Assembly: GCA_001632425.1 (NCBI GenBank)
Contig: KV425554.1
Location: 782,914 to 846,913 of the forward strand
Direction: 5' to 3'
From: Neolentinus lepideus HHB14362 ss-1
Taxonomy: Eukaryota > Basidiomycota > Agaricomycetes > Gloeophyllales > Gloeophyllaceae
Length of the DNA stretch: 64,000 bases
The stretch's first letter is position 1, and each line of letters starts with the position of its first letter. Below the pieces are notes generated by a model that saw only the letters and a program-made list of their open reading frames with translations, had not been told where the DNA came from and ran no database searches. Both the position numbers and the translations under genes were made by a program. Shown piece by piece: positions 24,091-35,106 of the stretch.

Positions 24091-25501
24091 TTACACGTCT
24101 TTCCAGAGACGCAATTCAGGATCGTGCATTGGCTGGGGCGTTCCGATGGGATTTACGGGCATGCGCACGTACTCATATGCGTATGAGTAGTGCAGGCATG
24201 CAACAGTCTTAAGTGACGGGCAGGCATATTCTAGGCTGCGCAGAGTTTCGGAGGTAACCGTGCTCCATAAAACGAGGGTGTGGAGGTCTTTGAATGCTGC
24301 GAGAGCGTTGACGATTTCCAAGTCCTGCAGATAGGGTGGATGTTGAAACATGATTACCAATCAATCAAACAAATCATCATACATTGGATGTGAAGGGCCT
24401 CAGGAACCCTAATGATCGTATACCAGGTGCATATTCACCGAGCGCCAGTAGGTACTGTACGATGAGTGCCTTGTGGAAGGGAAAGCCCATCCGAAGAGAC
24501 AGCAGAGGCCCAGTAGACGACCCCATTGCTGTAATAAATTCTTCCACTGCAGCTTTGGCTTCGTTCGACACCCATAGGTGAGTGACAGGACGACCTGGTA
24601 CGAGGGTCATAGCCATTCCAACAGAGTCAGTATGCAGCATCCGCAGTTCAGGCAAAGAGCCCGGGAATGGGGATTTGACACTGAAATTCGTAAAATAATT
24701 GCGCGCCCTCGCCGAATTATCGTTGTCCGCCCAGTCGATGGACGTTAAACGGGGCTGGGTGTCCAGAAACGCCACGAAATCGTCGTTGAACGCGAAGTCG
24801 CAGCTCAGCTCTCGCAAGGAGAACGTGCACCTCTCGAGTATCCTAGCATTCGGGTTCATGAATCCATCGTGCACGCGTAGGACCTCGAGCTGGGGCATTC
24901 TACGCAGCGCGCGCGCTATAGTGTCCCAGAACTGTGGGACTCGCGCAGGATACGATGTGTGCCGCTCATCATTGGCGATCGTCAAGCTGCGCACGAATGG
25001 CCCTATTCTAGGACGTCGTACGACGAGCTGGCAGAACGCTTCTGTGCGGCTTCGGCGGCGCGATTCGATAGTGCGGTAGATATATATCTCGGCGAGGGCC
25101 TGGACGGCGCGTGAGATAAGGCTGAGGGAGAGGAGATCGCTTTTGGATGTGATGTGTCCGATGATTTCTTGATATATTTCTATTGGTAATTGAGGAATTG
25201 GTTGAGTGGCTTCGGTCCTAGGGTCTGGGTCGACGACGGCTTGGATGGTCTCCATCGTAGTCGGGAGGAAGTGGTCACAATCCACGGTGCGATAGAGCAG
25301 TGTCTCGGCGACAGGTTGAAGAGCTCGTGAAACTCGACTGAGAGAGCACAGGTCGCGTCTCCTCTCGATATGGTCAAGAATCTCTTGGTGTAGCTCTATG
25401 GGTAACGCAGGTATATTCTGTGCTGGCTTAGTTGCGTCGACGATATCCATGTCGCGCTGCACGAGATCAAGCTCAAGAGTATTCGGAGATATCCGACCCA
25501 T
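24091..25501 (-). CDS. F-box protein with two tandem F-boxes
   Basis: Two exons (25501-24383, 24324-24091) with a 58-nt intron (GTATGA..TGCAG) encode 450 aa. Two F-box motifs follow each other: IPALPIELHQEILDHIERRR (about residue 28) with LCSLSRVSRALQPVAETLLY, and about 70 residues on IPQLPIEIYQEIIGHITSKS with LLSLSLISRAVQALAEIYIY. The rest carries leucine-rich stretches (LPELRMLHTDSV, LHTLVLWSTVTSETLRSLEY). F-box proteins dock substrates onto SCF ubiquitin ligases through Skp1. Agaricomycetes have large F-box families. A second box in one protein suggests an internal duplication. Confidence 0.8.
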
Positions 25502-25789
25502 CGCAGGCGCTTGTGGGCGCTTATTTCTTCGTTTCTATCCGACTTCTATATGGGTAACGTTAATGGGCATATCTTCAAGCTGATTGGCCTACACGTCCGA
25601 TCTACTAGGATTCTATACAATAAAGAATGGCGACATCGCGTTAACAGTCTTGCGACTGCCATGTCTCAAGCGATTACCGAATGTCTTCCTAGATATGCCG
25701 ACGGTCTATCTAAGCTTAAGGCTCTCCGATGACCATCTATACTCTAAATTATCTGAACCGTGGCTTGTCTGTCTCTTACACTAACTGCA
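25502..25789. promoter_or_regulatory. shared upstream region, F-box / DUF1989 genes
   Basis: These 288 bp lie between divergent start codons (25501 minus, 25790 plus). No motif stands out. Confidence 0.5.
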
Positions 25790-27310
25790 ATGTCAGCCAA
25801 GAATCCTCTCCTCAATGCTGCTTACGCACCCCTCCCCATTGATAAGCCATTCTACGACAGCGCTGCCGCGAATGAAGGCAGGACACTCGTAGAATCTTTC
25901 ATCATTCCTATAAGGAGCGGGAAGGCTTGGAAGGTACCTGCTGGACATGTGTTTAGGATCAGTACGCCTGAGGGGCCACAGGTGCGTTCGTGATGAATCG
26001 GGTGGACGGGTGGAGCTTGCGGCTTATCGAGAAGAGAATAGGTCGGCGATCTGAATTGTGAGTACTATGCGTGTAGTATCTTCCATGCGAGACAGATGAT
26101 TTATTTTGTTAGTATGGAACGCGAATGATGCTCGAGAGGTAGGATAGATCTGATTGCTATAAGGTCTGTTCTCTGATATCGCAATGTAGCGTATGTGGGC
26201 TGCCCGGACACGCCAACTGCAAGCATCACATGTCAGCGTATATGACAGACTATGGTCGAATCTGCCTTTTCGTGAGTCCTTAGTCTGGGTACCCGACATT
26301 CGTGAGCCAACCGTGCCTAGTTCGTCCGCTGGTGACTATTGTCGCAGATACACTAAAGGATTACGGAGTGGACGAAGACGGCGGTCGAGGTATGTCCATT
26401 AGTCACGACCAATCGCCACATTCATACGAACTTAAATGCGTGTATTGCGTTAGTACACGATCTGCTCGGTACTCGATGTGATCCATACGTGAACAAATAC
26501 TTATCGGGTGAGCCCTTACGTGCAACCGGTCTGCTCTAGGAGAACTAGTTGTGGACATTCCGGACAGGCGTCGACTTCGACCTTCACTGTCATTCGAACT
26601 TGACACGCGCAGTGAAGCCGTATGGGCTGACTGAATTTGACGTGCACGTAGGTCCTCGACTGCCGGAAATAACCATCCATTGACCGGTGTTCGATGCAGG
26701 ACGTTCTAAACGTTTTCCAGTGTACCGGTCTAAACTCTCAGGATCAAGTGAGCCATATCGCCGCCTTGGTGTTGACCTTATTCGAAACGTTCTGATGGCT
26801 AATATTTGTGAAGTATTACATGGTCGGCACTAATGTCCCCAGTGTCACTGGGAGTACTGACCGCTGAAAGGACTGCTTCTAGAAAGCATGTCCAGCTGTG
26901 AAGGGCTCATGTAGGTCGTGGACCCTTTTTCGATAGCTTCTGTCACTCATCCTTTGACAGACATCGAATTCTTTGCCGAGATGGATATCTTGGCTGCCTT
27001 GTCGACATGTCCAGGTGGAGATCTGAGTATTCGTATGTGGGGAGACGGTATGAACCACTCATTTCTCGTTTGTTTTGGCAATTAATCTTCGCCGTCAAAG
27101 ATATATCAGAAGGCGAGGATCCAAGTATGTCGCTCTTGCTCAGTGTCTTCGACCGAGATATGCTGAACAGCCCCGGTGGTAGCCCTTGCCGTATGCCGAC
27201 CGCTTCAGATCGACATCTTTAAGCTTCCAGACGAGATTCTGAAGAGCTGGAAGCCGTTCAGTCTCGACACGTATCACGGCGATCATGGCTTGAAGGCTGC
27301 TGGAATGTGA
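25790..27310 (+). CDS. DUF1989 (urea carboxylase-associated) family protein
   Basis: Thirteen small exons join with perfect phase to 284 aa: 25790-25981, 26042-26057, 26113-26138, 26190-26271, 26321-26389, 26454-26507, 26568-26647, 26700-26747, 26814-26822, 26883-26910, 26961-27047, 27101-27124 and 27171-27310. The 9-nt exon at 26814 is used between introns. The family signature is clear: SGKAWKVPAGHVFRISTPEG, GDLNLWNANDARER, MWAARTRQLQASHVSVYDRL, LVTIVADTLKDYGVDEDGGR, HDLLGTRCDPYVNKYLSG, HCHSNLTRAVKPYGLTEFDV, NVFQCTGLN, EFFAEMDILAALSTCPGGDL and CRPLQIDIFKLPDEIL. Relatives in bacte­ria sit beside urea carboxylase; the fungal role is unknown to me, possibly amino-acid or urea-derivative metabolism. 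Because every exon is short, a simple ORF scan misses this gene. Confidence 0.85.
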
Positions 27311-28207
27311 ACAGTACTGAGAATCAGTGCAATTTCAAGTCTGTCGCTTGGGTACGCATGAGTATATTATTAATCGATTCAGGATTTCTATAGGATCAAA
27401 TGCTTCAGGGCTTGCTGCCTCTAGAGCAAGTTGTGGGTCTACTATAATTCCACCTGCTAAGCGTATTAAGTCAAGATCACTCTAGTGCAATGTATGTTCC
27501 AAATATTGGCTTCGACAGACTCAACGTATTGAATCGAACTTGAGTGAAGTCTGTATCTAGCTAACCTTAGATTAGTGATGTCATGATCGTCGTGCTACGA
27601 CTTTGCACATCAGGACAATCTGATCGCACCCGATTTGGAAAGCCAGTTGCCTATTTCGGGCAGGCGTAAAAGGCAGTCACCACTTCTTTCACGTTTTTCT
27701 CTTCACATCCTTCATAATCCAGGGGATATAAAGACAAATTTCTCTGTGTCAGTCTTTGCAATTCTTTCCCCCACCTTTTTCGTTCCCTCAGCTTGTGCCC
27801 GCCGTCGCCCGCAACGTGCAGCCTTCGAGTTGGCCTTGGTTCAGAGATTATCCCGTCCTGTCGCACCAGTACTGGATAAAACAAGCACCTTATAACTCCG
27901 ACATTCGGTCGATGATGCTCTCTTCAAGTTGCAGTGTAGTATGTACCTCCTTTGTGATCTTGCTCGGCGGCAGATCCTAAAATAGGTAATTGCCACGCGA
28001 GCATCACGCGTTCCCGTGCCCGACTGCCTCTGGCGAACAGACCACCATTCATCATGGTCCTTGCTGCGTCTCCAGCCCGACTGAAGTGTAAATCACGCAC
28101 ATATCTAGCTGATTCGTCTGTGCTATATCTTTGATATTCTGTGTATATCTTGACTACCTTCCTCGACGCCTGAGCTGGTCTAGGTGTATCACGAAACTCG
28201 ACGCGAC
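27311..28207. other. intergenic between DUF1989 gene and SWA2
   Basis: No exon chain is supported. A TATA-like GGATATAAAG at 27722 followed by a pyrimidine-rich tract could be a promoter or leader for an upstream exon of SWA2 or for an unseen short transcript. Confidence 0.4.
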
Positions 28208-30967
28208 ATGGCTGACTCTTTCGCTGACCTCTGGAACTCGACTGCTTCGCCCAAGCCGGCTCAGCCAGCTCGAACGCTAGGTTCTGCGATCCCTGCTCTG
28301 AACAATACATCACGAGCACAGCCTGGTCGGGATGTCTTCTCTATGCTGGCGTCTGCTGGTTCACCTCCACCCTCTGGGACCCCTCGGCCGATCACTCCTG
28401 CGGCGAATCTATCTCAGAGATCGACGCCAAAGATGCCGTCTGGACAATCAACCAAGTCTGCAAGTGGTGATGCGTTTGGCGGATTGTTCTCAACTGCGAT
28501 GGGTGGAAGGTCGGTCAATACCAGTGGGATGACTATCGCTCAGCGCGCTGCGCAAGCCGAGAGGGAGCGTGTGGATCAAATTCGAAAGCAGCAGGAGATT
28601 CGAAAGTCTCAGTCTTCCGCATGGGACGGTTTAGATTCGCTAGGGACGTCTTCTACACAGGCGTTTACCAGTGCTTCTACAACGGCAGACGACTGGGATT
28701 TCGGTCTGTCTGCCCCAGCAATAAAATCCCCTCAGACGACACCTGCACCGTCCGCTCTAGACGATGATGATTGGGGTCTAGGCGACTTCTCGAAGCCAGT
28801 CAATAGCCCTGCACCTTCGAAGCCTGTTACTTCTCAGGCTCAGTCCCTGTTCGACTTCGAAGACTTTGCGTCCTCTAGTAGTCCCGCCCCTGTCAACACA
28901 GCTACTGTTACACGGTCAAGCACGCCGGGCGACTTTGATTTTGGGGACAGAGAGGATCGATTACTGGATGATCATTCCGGGGACGAAGATGATCTATTAG
29001 GTGATCTCGGGAAGCCCGTAGACTCCGTCCGGCGAAGAAGTCCTTCTGTTCGTACTATGACACGTCCTCCTAACTCTGATTTTACTGACATTGTATCTAT
29101 ATGTTCGAAGCGATCTCGCACACAAGAGACGTCTTCACAAGGACCCCAACAACCTCCAAAGAATGGAAGATCAACGTCTCCACCTCCACATATACTTGGG
29201 CAAATAGTGGAAATGGGTTTCCCTCCTGAGCAAGCTCGGATAGCGCTAGCGGCGACCGAGACAGGGTTGGACGTACAAGCGGCTCTTGAAACGCTCCTCG
29301 CTAATGATGCTGCATCTGACTCACCAGCTCCTCGCGAACAGAGACGGGATCCCGCAAGACGGCAAAGGGAGCGCAACCCCGAATCCGACGCTGATCGCGC
29401 AGAGAGAACCAGACGGACTCGCCAGGAATCGCAGCAGATTCGTGACTCTGAAGCAACCTTCCAAGATCAAGCGGATAAGCTCCTCGCTCAGGCCAGTATC
29501 ATTGGTGCAAGCATGTTTAACAAGGCGAATGCGTTTTGGAAGGAAGGCAAGGAGAAGGTGCAGAAAGCGTATGAGGAGCGGGCTGCTGCTGCTGCTAAAG
29601 GCCCTCCACCGAGAACGGATGGGAGGCCGAGATGGATGCCAGAGGCCGAGGCCGATGATGGAGAGGTCTCCCCAAGGGAGACGAGCAGGAGGGCAAAGGC
29701 CAGAGATGAGCGTGCAGACGGCTTCCAGGATGATGATGGGTCCTCTGAGCCTTCTCCAGACGATGCTCCGCAGCAGCAGCGCAAAACAAAGGTGGAGCCC
29801 CAGAGAGCGGAGCCGAAAGTGGGCGAACTTTTCTCTGATGCACCTGCAGTATATCGGTCTCCGTTTAGACATGGTACTCCTGCACGGAATAAAGCACCTG
29901 AACCGTCATCTTCGAAGCCTACTACGCCGCCTGCAACGAAACCACAGCCTCTACAACTGGTCACACGGCAGGCGGTTTCCGCATCCTCCGCGGCACTCGC
30001 GACTGCAGTCAAGCATAAGGTTGCTGGAGGCGAGAAGTTCAAGCTGGGTCAGTATAGCGAAGCTGAGGCTGCGTACTCGCTGGCCATCGCTGCTCTACCC
30101 GAGAAGCACTTGCTTCTTGTGCAATTATACAATAATCGCGCTCTGGCACGGCTGAAGACAGGCAATCATAATGGCGCAGTCGAGGATTGCACTGCTGTCA
30201 TAGATATTGTTGGCGAGGGATATCATCCTGCTAAGGAAGCAAAGGTGTCCGGAGAGGCGGAAGGAGCGGGAGTGGACCTGGCGGATGGGCTGGCGAAGGC
30301 GTGGAAGAGACGTGCTGAGGCATACGAAGGGCGAGAAAAGTGGGAGGACGCACAGAAGGATTGGGAGAGGATTGTAGGCACGGAATGGGCAGGGAGGTGG
30401 AGAAACGAGGCGATTAGTGCGGCGGGGAGGTGTAGACGGATGGTCAACGCGGGCAAGAACGCAGATGCGGACAAGCCTCCTGCAGCAGGTCCTCCTAGAC
30501 CGAAGCCTTCCGCTGCCAAAGCTCGCGCCTCCGCGGCCGGCGCTGCTGCCTCTCAAGCTGCAGTGTCCAAGCTACGCGAAGCGAACCAAGCGGCGGAGGC
30601 AGAGGACCAGGCCAAATACGAGCTGAAGGACACGATTGACTCGCGGATTATTGCGTGGAAGGGCGGGAAGGAGACGAATATTCGTGCGTTAATTGCGAGT
30701 CTGGATACGGTGCTGTGGCCGGAGCTGGGCTGGCAAAAGGTGGGGATGCATGAATTGGTGACGCCGGCGCAGGTGAAGATTAGATATATGAAGGCGATCG
30801 CGAAGGTGCATCCCGATAAGGTGCGTGATATAACTACTATGTGGGTAGTACGAGAAATACTGATCGCCTCTTAGTTGAGCACAAGTAATACTACAGTCGA
30901 TCAGAGGATGATTGCCAATGGGGTGTTTGCGGCCTTGAACGATGCTTGGAATGCTTTCAAGCAGTGA
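28208..30967 (+). CDS. SWA2: auxilin-like J protein (UBA-TPR-J), Swa2
   Basis: Two exons (28208-30820, 30875-30967) encode 901 aa. MADSFADLWNSTASPKP starts a long unstructured N-terminus with acidic clathrin-binding-like patches (EDDLLGDLGKP). A UBA domain lies near residue 335 (ILGQIVEMGFPPEQARIALA). A TPR region starts near residue 605 (AGGEKFKLGQYSEAEAAYSL, LYNNRALARLKTGNHNGAVE). The C-terminal J domain ends the first exon with VHPDK, containing the HPD needed for Hsp70 stimulation, and continues with GVFAALNDAWNAFK. Swa2/auxilin recruits Hsp70 to strip clathrin from vesicles. The domain order is that of the fungal protein. The in-frame GTG upstream at 28184 is not needed because the ATG at 28208 fits the conserved start. 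Confidence 0.93.
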
Positions 30968-31342
30968 TTGGTGATTGTTAACATGGTTCTTGTACTTCCT
31001 GGACAAAGATATAGATCATAGACGGACAACTTTCTATCCGCAAGGCGTTCTCCTGGTTCAATCTCGAAGCACGAATGCCTCTGATCGAACTGCGAGAGGC
31101 ATTAGCAGAGCGTTACACGGGTCCGAGTAACAGCCGCTCTAGGCGTGGTCGAGCTTAAGCTAGGTTATTCGATATGTGGCTGACTGCCGACTGTTCGGTG
31201 ACCCATATGGCTCATTGTCTGATTGTCGTGCCGTTTAACGTTCTCTGGCAGATCATCCGATTGCCGACGTCTTCGCAGATGAGCTAAGTAGAAGGTGAAC
31301 TGGTTTGTTCTACACAGGGATGTTGATTATGCAAGACCTCGG
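30968..31342. other. intergenic, SWA2 3' flank and GH16 promoter
   Basis: No gene is seen. It is the upstream region of the first GH16-like gene. Confidence 0.5.
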
Positions 31343-31350
31343 TATAAATA
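31343..31350 (+). promoter_or_regulatory. TATA box of first GH16-like gene
   Basis: TATAAATA lies 57 bp upstream of the ATG at 31407, a typical position for a TATA element driving a short leader. Confidence 0.55.
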
Positions 31351-31406
31351 TGTGTGGTCTTCTGAAGTGGTTTAATAGGTTCCTGAAAGTTGTGACTATT
31401 GATACC

Positions 31407-32843
31407 ATGCGTCTAAGTGTTCATTTCTTGTCTCTCCTCACACTTCTTGTCGGAGCTTCGGCGTCCCCCGCCAATCTCGACAAGCGACAAGGAAGCTGTG
31501 CATGCGGCTATACGGACTCAAATGGAAATCTATGGGTGAGGCATCCCTTTCATTCCGATGGTCATCGTTGTTGAAGACCTGACCATAATTTCCAGAGGGA
31601 GTCGGTGGTCTCGGACTTTACTGCCTCTGCTGGAGCACTGTCTGTTCTCCGCAACGACTGGTACGTCGAGACCTGGGGGGCGCAACACACGTATGTGTAT
31701 ATGCAGAATATTGCATCCAACGTTTTCAACGTGCGTGAAGTTGTATTGTCCTGTCAGTCTGATTTTTAAAGGGCAATGGGTGTGGCTAAGTACAATGGTT
31801 AGTCGTTTTCGAGAATATCCTTCGCGTCAGGTTAAGGATGAACTGGCTAATGGAGTCTTGCAGATGCCCTGGGTTTGATGACGTCTGCAGTAAGTAGATT
31901 GTACATTTCATTCAGCAGGTAGGGATTGAAATGTTGGTCCGTCTACCTAGTACAACGGCAACGGCACGACATATGTGGCGGAGATCCAGTCTCACGTGAG
32001 TATCTTCGAAGATTTTGTCGTAACTTGCACTCAAGGGGCTATCGCATATCAGAGAAACGACATCTTGTATGGCACATTCAGGATGAGGGCACAAGTGCCT
32101 AGTATTCCTGGAGTCTGCTTCGGTGCGTCCCGATCTCCTTTGCAGCACCGAGTAGCTTGAAGTTGAACGTTGAGCGTTCATATTGAAAGGGTTTTTTACG
32201 TACAAATCTGACACGGAAGAAACTGACATCGAGTTCTTGTCGTCGGATCCAACCTACTATAATACGGTGCATTATACGAATCAGCCACATACCACACAGG
32301 TCGGTCTACGTTGGGGGGAATTCTCGTGAATATCTGTACTCATACGATCGGAATTGTAGGAAGTGCAGGTGAATGGAGCAGACTTCACGTAAGGGCACTA
32401 TTCTTTCATTGTGCATGCGGTTGATGTAGTTTATCGTGTGTAGGGCGTTTGGAGACCATAGGTTCGACTGGTTGCCCTCTGCCACTACGTTTTACTACAA
32501 CAACCAGAAGGAGGCGGTGCGTCCAGTCGATACCTGCTTTCAGATATTCTACTGACCGTCAGTACGTGCCTGTAGACTATCACCGCTAACGTACCAACAG
32601 TGGCGTCGAACTTTCTGCTCAATGTCTGGAGCGATGGGGATCCGTCCGTTTCTTCTAGATCTTTATTCGGAAACGTGGCTATTTCTAATATTTCCTAGGG
32701 AATGGACGCAAGGTCCTCCGACAAGCAACGCGATCGCCACGGTACAGTGGGTCGAGTTGTATTTTAATTCAACGTCGCTGAGCGAGAGCTCGTTCGTTTC
32801 GGCATGTAATGCGGCTGGGAACCCTGCTGCATGTCAGATATGA
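31407..32843 (+). CDS. secreted GH16-like glucanase, copy 1
   Basis: Eleven exons join in phase to 278 aa: 31407-31535, 31596-31730, 31791-31797, 31864-31889, 31951-31995, 32053-32122, 32190-32299, 32360-32388, 32444-32516, 32576-32643 and 32699-32843. A signal peptide (MRLSVHFLSLLTLLVGASAS) and a Kex2-type KR site precede CACGYTDSNGNLW. The GH16 fold signature is GTFRMRAQVPSIPGVCFGFF with the catalytic ExDxE in ETDIEFLSSD, and HRFDWLPSATTFYYNNQ follows. The third exon is a 7-nt microexon (TACAATG) between VFN and ALGLMTSA. The enzyme probably acts on beta-glucans outside the cell. It is the first of two tandem paralogues. Confidence 0.88.
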
Positions 32844-33170
32844 AGCACTGCACAGATGTACCTGTATCTTGTCACAGATGGTGGACACCCCAAATTGATC
32901 TCGACTGTTTCCCTCATGCGTGCTCGGCTATAATCCCGTCATTTTGCTCTTATTCTTCAACGGGTACGTTTCCCCGCTGTGTTTGACTCCGGCCGATCTC
33001 TTCCTGCGGCAATGACCAATACCCGCGAGCGGAGTCGTGCCGTCGTGTCGACCGTGATCCAAGTTCGGACTGATGGCCTGGGCATCCACTACGGGACTGT
33101 CGATCGGATAAAATCACAATCATTTTTAACGGGCCCTCTACATCCTGTGAACGCTGTTCTTTCCAGATTC
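32844..33170. other. intergenic between the GH16 paralogues
   Basis: This 327-bp stretch should hold the terminator of copy 1 and promoter of copy 2. No motif stands out. Confidence 0.5.
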
Positions 33171-34574
33171 ATGTATCGAACTCTCGCTTTGCTTTCCCTT
33201 GTTCTCATCGGAGTCTCAGCGTCTCACTTCGACACTCTCAAGCGTGGCAAACATTTTGATAAGAGGGCGACTACTACTAGTTGTGCATGCGGGTATCGAG
33301 ATTCGAATGGGAATCTATGGGTGCGCTTCTATATGCTTTCATATTAGACTGAAACTCATTGATGGCGGTGGACACGCCGATGGGTGGGACAGAGGGAATC
33401 TGTGACATCGGACTTCACCTCTTCAGCTGGGGCAATGTCCGTGTTGTCAAAGGATTGGTACGTCGAGACGTGGGGAACGCAGAAGAAGTATCAATATATG
33501 CAGTGTTCTGCGAGTAATGTTTTCCAAGTGCGTTCAGCTCCCTTTTTGTCAGGTGACTGGCTGACTGCAATTGTTTTAGTATCAAAGTATGTTCATCACC
33601 CAGAGTATTTGAACGACGAGGTTGAGACAGATTGCTAGACGCACTTGGACTGAAGACGTCTGCGGTAAGCGGGAACCTACGCCCGACATACAAATGCGAG
33701 CTGATTTACGTCTGCTAGTACACCGGAAATAACAAGACATATGTTGGCGAGATCCAATCTCACGTACGTCGTAGTCTCCTTCGCTACTTTCTAGCTACAT
33801 CAATCGAACCCGTCCATTCTGGTGTTTCAGAGGAGCGACATCCTATATGGCACATTCAGGATGAACGCGCAGGTGCCTACTGTGCCTGGTGTATGCTTCG
33901 GTAAGTTTACCGTTTCTTCTACTCACTGACTCTCACCGAATATAATGTGGATGCTCGATATTGTGTAGGCTTCTTCGCGTACCGAACCTCCACTCAAGAG
34001 ACAGATATCGAATTCCTCTCATCGGATTTGAGTTATTATAATACGGTGCATTATGCAAACCAGCCTTATACAACGGCTCGATCATCGCAGGTAAGCGTGA
34101 GGATAAGGTCGCATGAGGTTATGGTTGCTCACAAGCAAGAACTCGAATTGCAGAAAGTCCAGGTGAATGGTGATTTGAGGACACCTGGGGTGCATAGATT
34201 CGATTGGTTGCCGAGTCAGACGATGTTTTATTATAATAACCAGCAAATGGCGGTGCGCACGATCCTTGCCCGGTCCTACCGCAAAGTGCTAACAGCCTTC
34301 ACAGAGCATCACTATCGACGTTTCGAGTACGGCATCAAATGTGCTCCTCAACGTCTGGAGTGATGGGGATCCGTACGTCATCTCCTTTCCCGTCCAAAAT
34401 TACTGATTTATTTTGTGCCTCATTTTTAGTACATGGTCGCATGGCCCTCCGATGAGCGACGCGATTGGAACGGTGCGGTCAGTTCAGATGTACTTTAATT
34501 CGACGACCATGAGCGAGAGCTCGTTCACTGCTGGGTGTACTGCGGCTGGAAAGCCAGCTGTATGCCAGATATAG
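33171..34574 (+). CDS. secreted GH16-like glucanase, copy 2
   Basis: Ten exons give 288 aa: 33171-33320, 33393-33527, 33580-33586, 33639-33664, 33719-33763, 33831-33900, 33969-34090, 34154-34252, 34305-34372 and 34430-34574. The signal peptide is MYRTLALLSLVLIGVSAS, a KR processing site follows, then SCACGYRDSNGNLW. The catalytic motif is ETDIEFLSSD as in copy 1. The 7-nt microexon (TATCAAA) is kept at the same position and phase. Copy 2 lacks the intron that splits the VQVNG..HRFDW region in copy 1, and has a few extra residues (ARSSQ) before it. Both copies look intact, so this is a recent but not very young tandem duplication. Confidence 0.88.
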
Positions 34575-35106
34575 AATGTAGCGTAGCTCATATATATTGT
34601 CTGCATTTCGCAGTCCTAGACGCGAATATCCATCCTTGAATCCCTTTGCTCGCCTGCTCGGATTGACTGAGATGTCGCTAGTAAGTCACTAGTCTAGTCA
34701 GCCACATCGCGCAAGCAGGTTGTGGCATCGGGCAACCGGGCCGGTCATACCGCCCGACGCCGTCGGACGCCGTGACTCGCGGTCAGCGCATTAATTACCG
34801 TCTATTAACGACACCACCTGGCGAATCTTCATATATGCCTCATACAGACCAGCTCGCCGCTACGCTGTTGTCATAATACCTCCTCGCCACAGCGCACCAA
34901 CAATGCCAAAGCGTCGATCAGGCGTTCGTCACAGCTGTCAAATCTATTAGTGCGCTCGGCGTGTGCGAAGTCGAAGTGGAGTGACCTCTGCCAGGGATGA
35001 CTGACGTAGTCATTACGCGCCCCGTAGAAATAGAATGACGGGTGATTCAACCTTTCCCTCAACGACCACGACGACCGCGACGCTGGCGCCAACGCTGTGA
35101 GACACG
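34575..35106. other. intergenic, GH16 3' flank and promoter of SMP/C2 gene
   Basis: No gene is supported. GC-rich short repeats (CCGTCGGACGCCGTGA) occur near 34770. Confidence 0.5.

Noticed and set aside
25760..27222. DUF1989 region as a pseudogene broken by stops
   Set aside because: All stops fall in introns with proper splice signals and the 13 exons sum to an exact 285 codons.
28184..28208. Upstream GTG start for SWA2
   Set aside because: A nuclear fungal gene should use the ATG at 28208, which begins the typical protein start.
28972..30519. Long antisense open frames across SWA2
   Set aside because: They are shadows of a GC-biased coding strand, with no domains and atypical composition.
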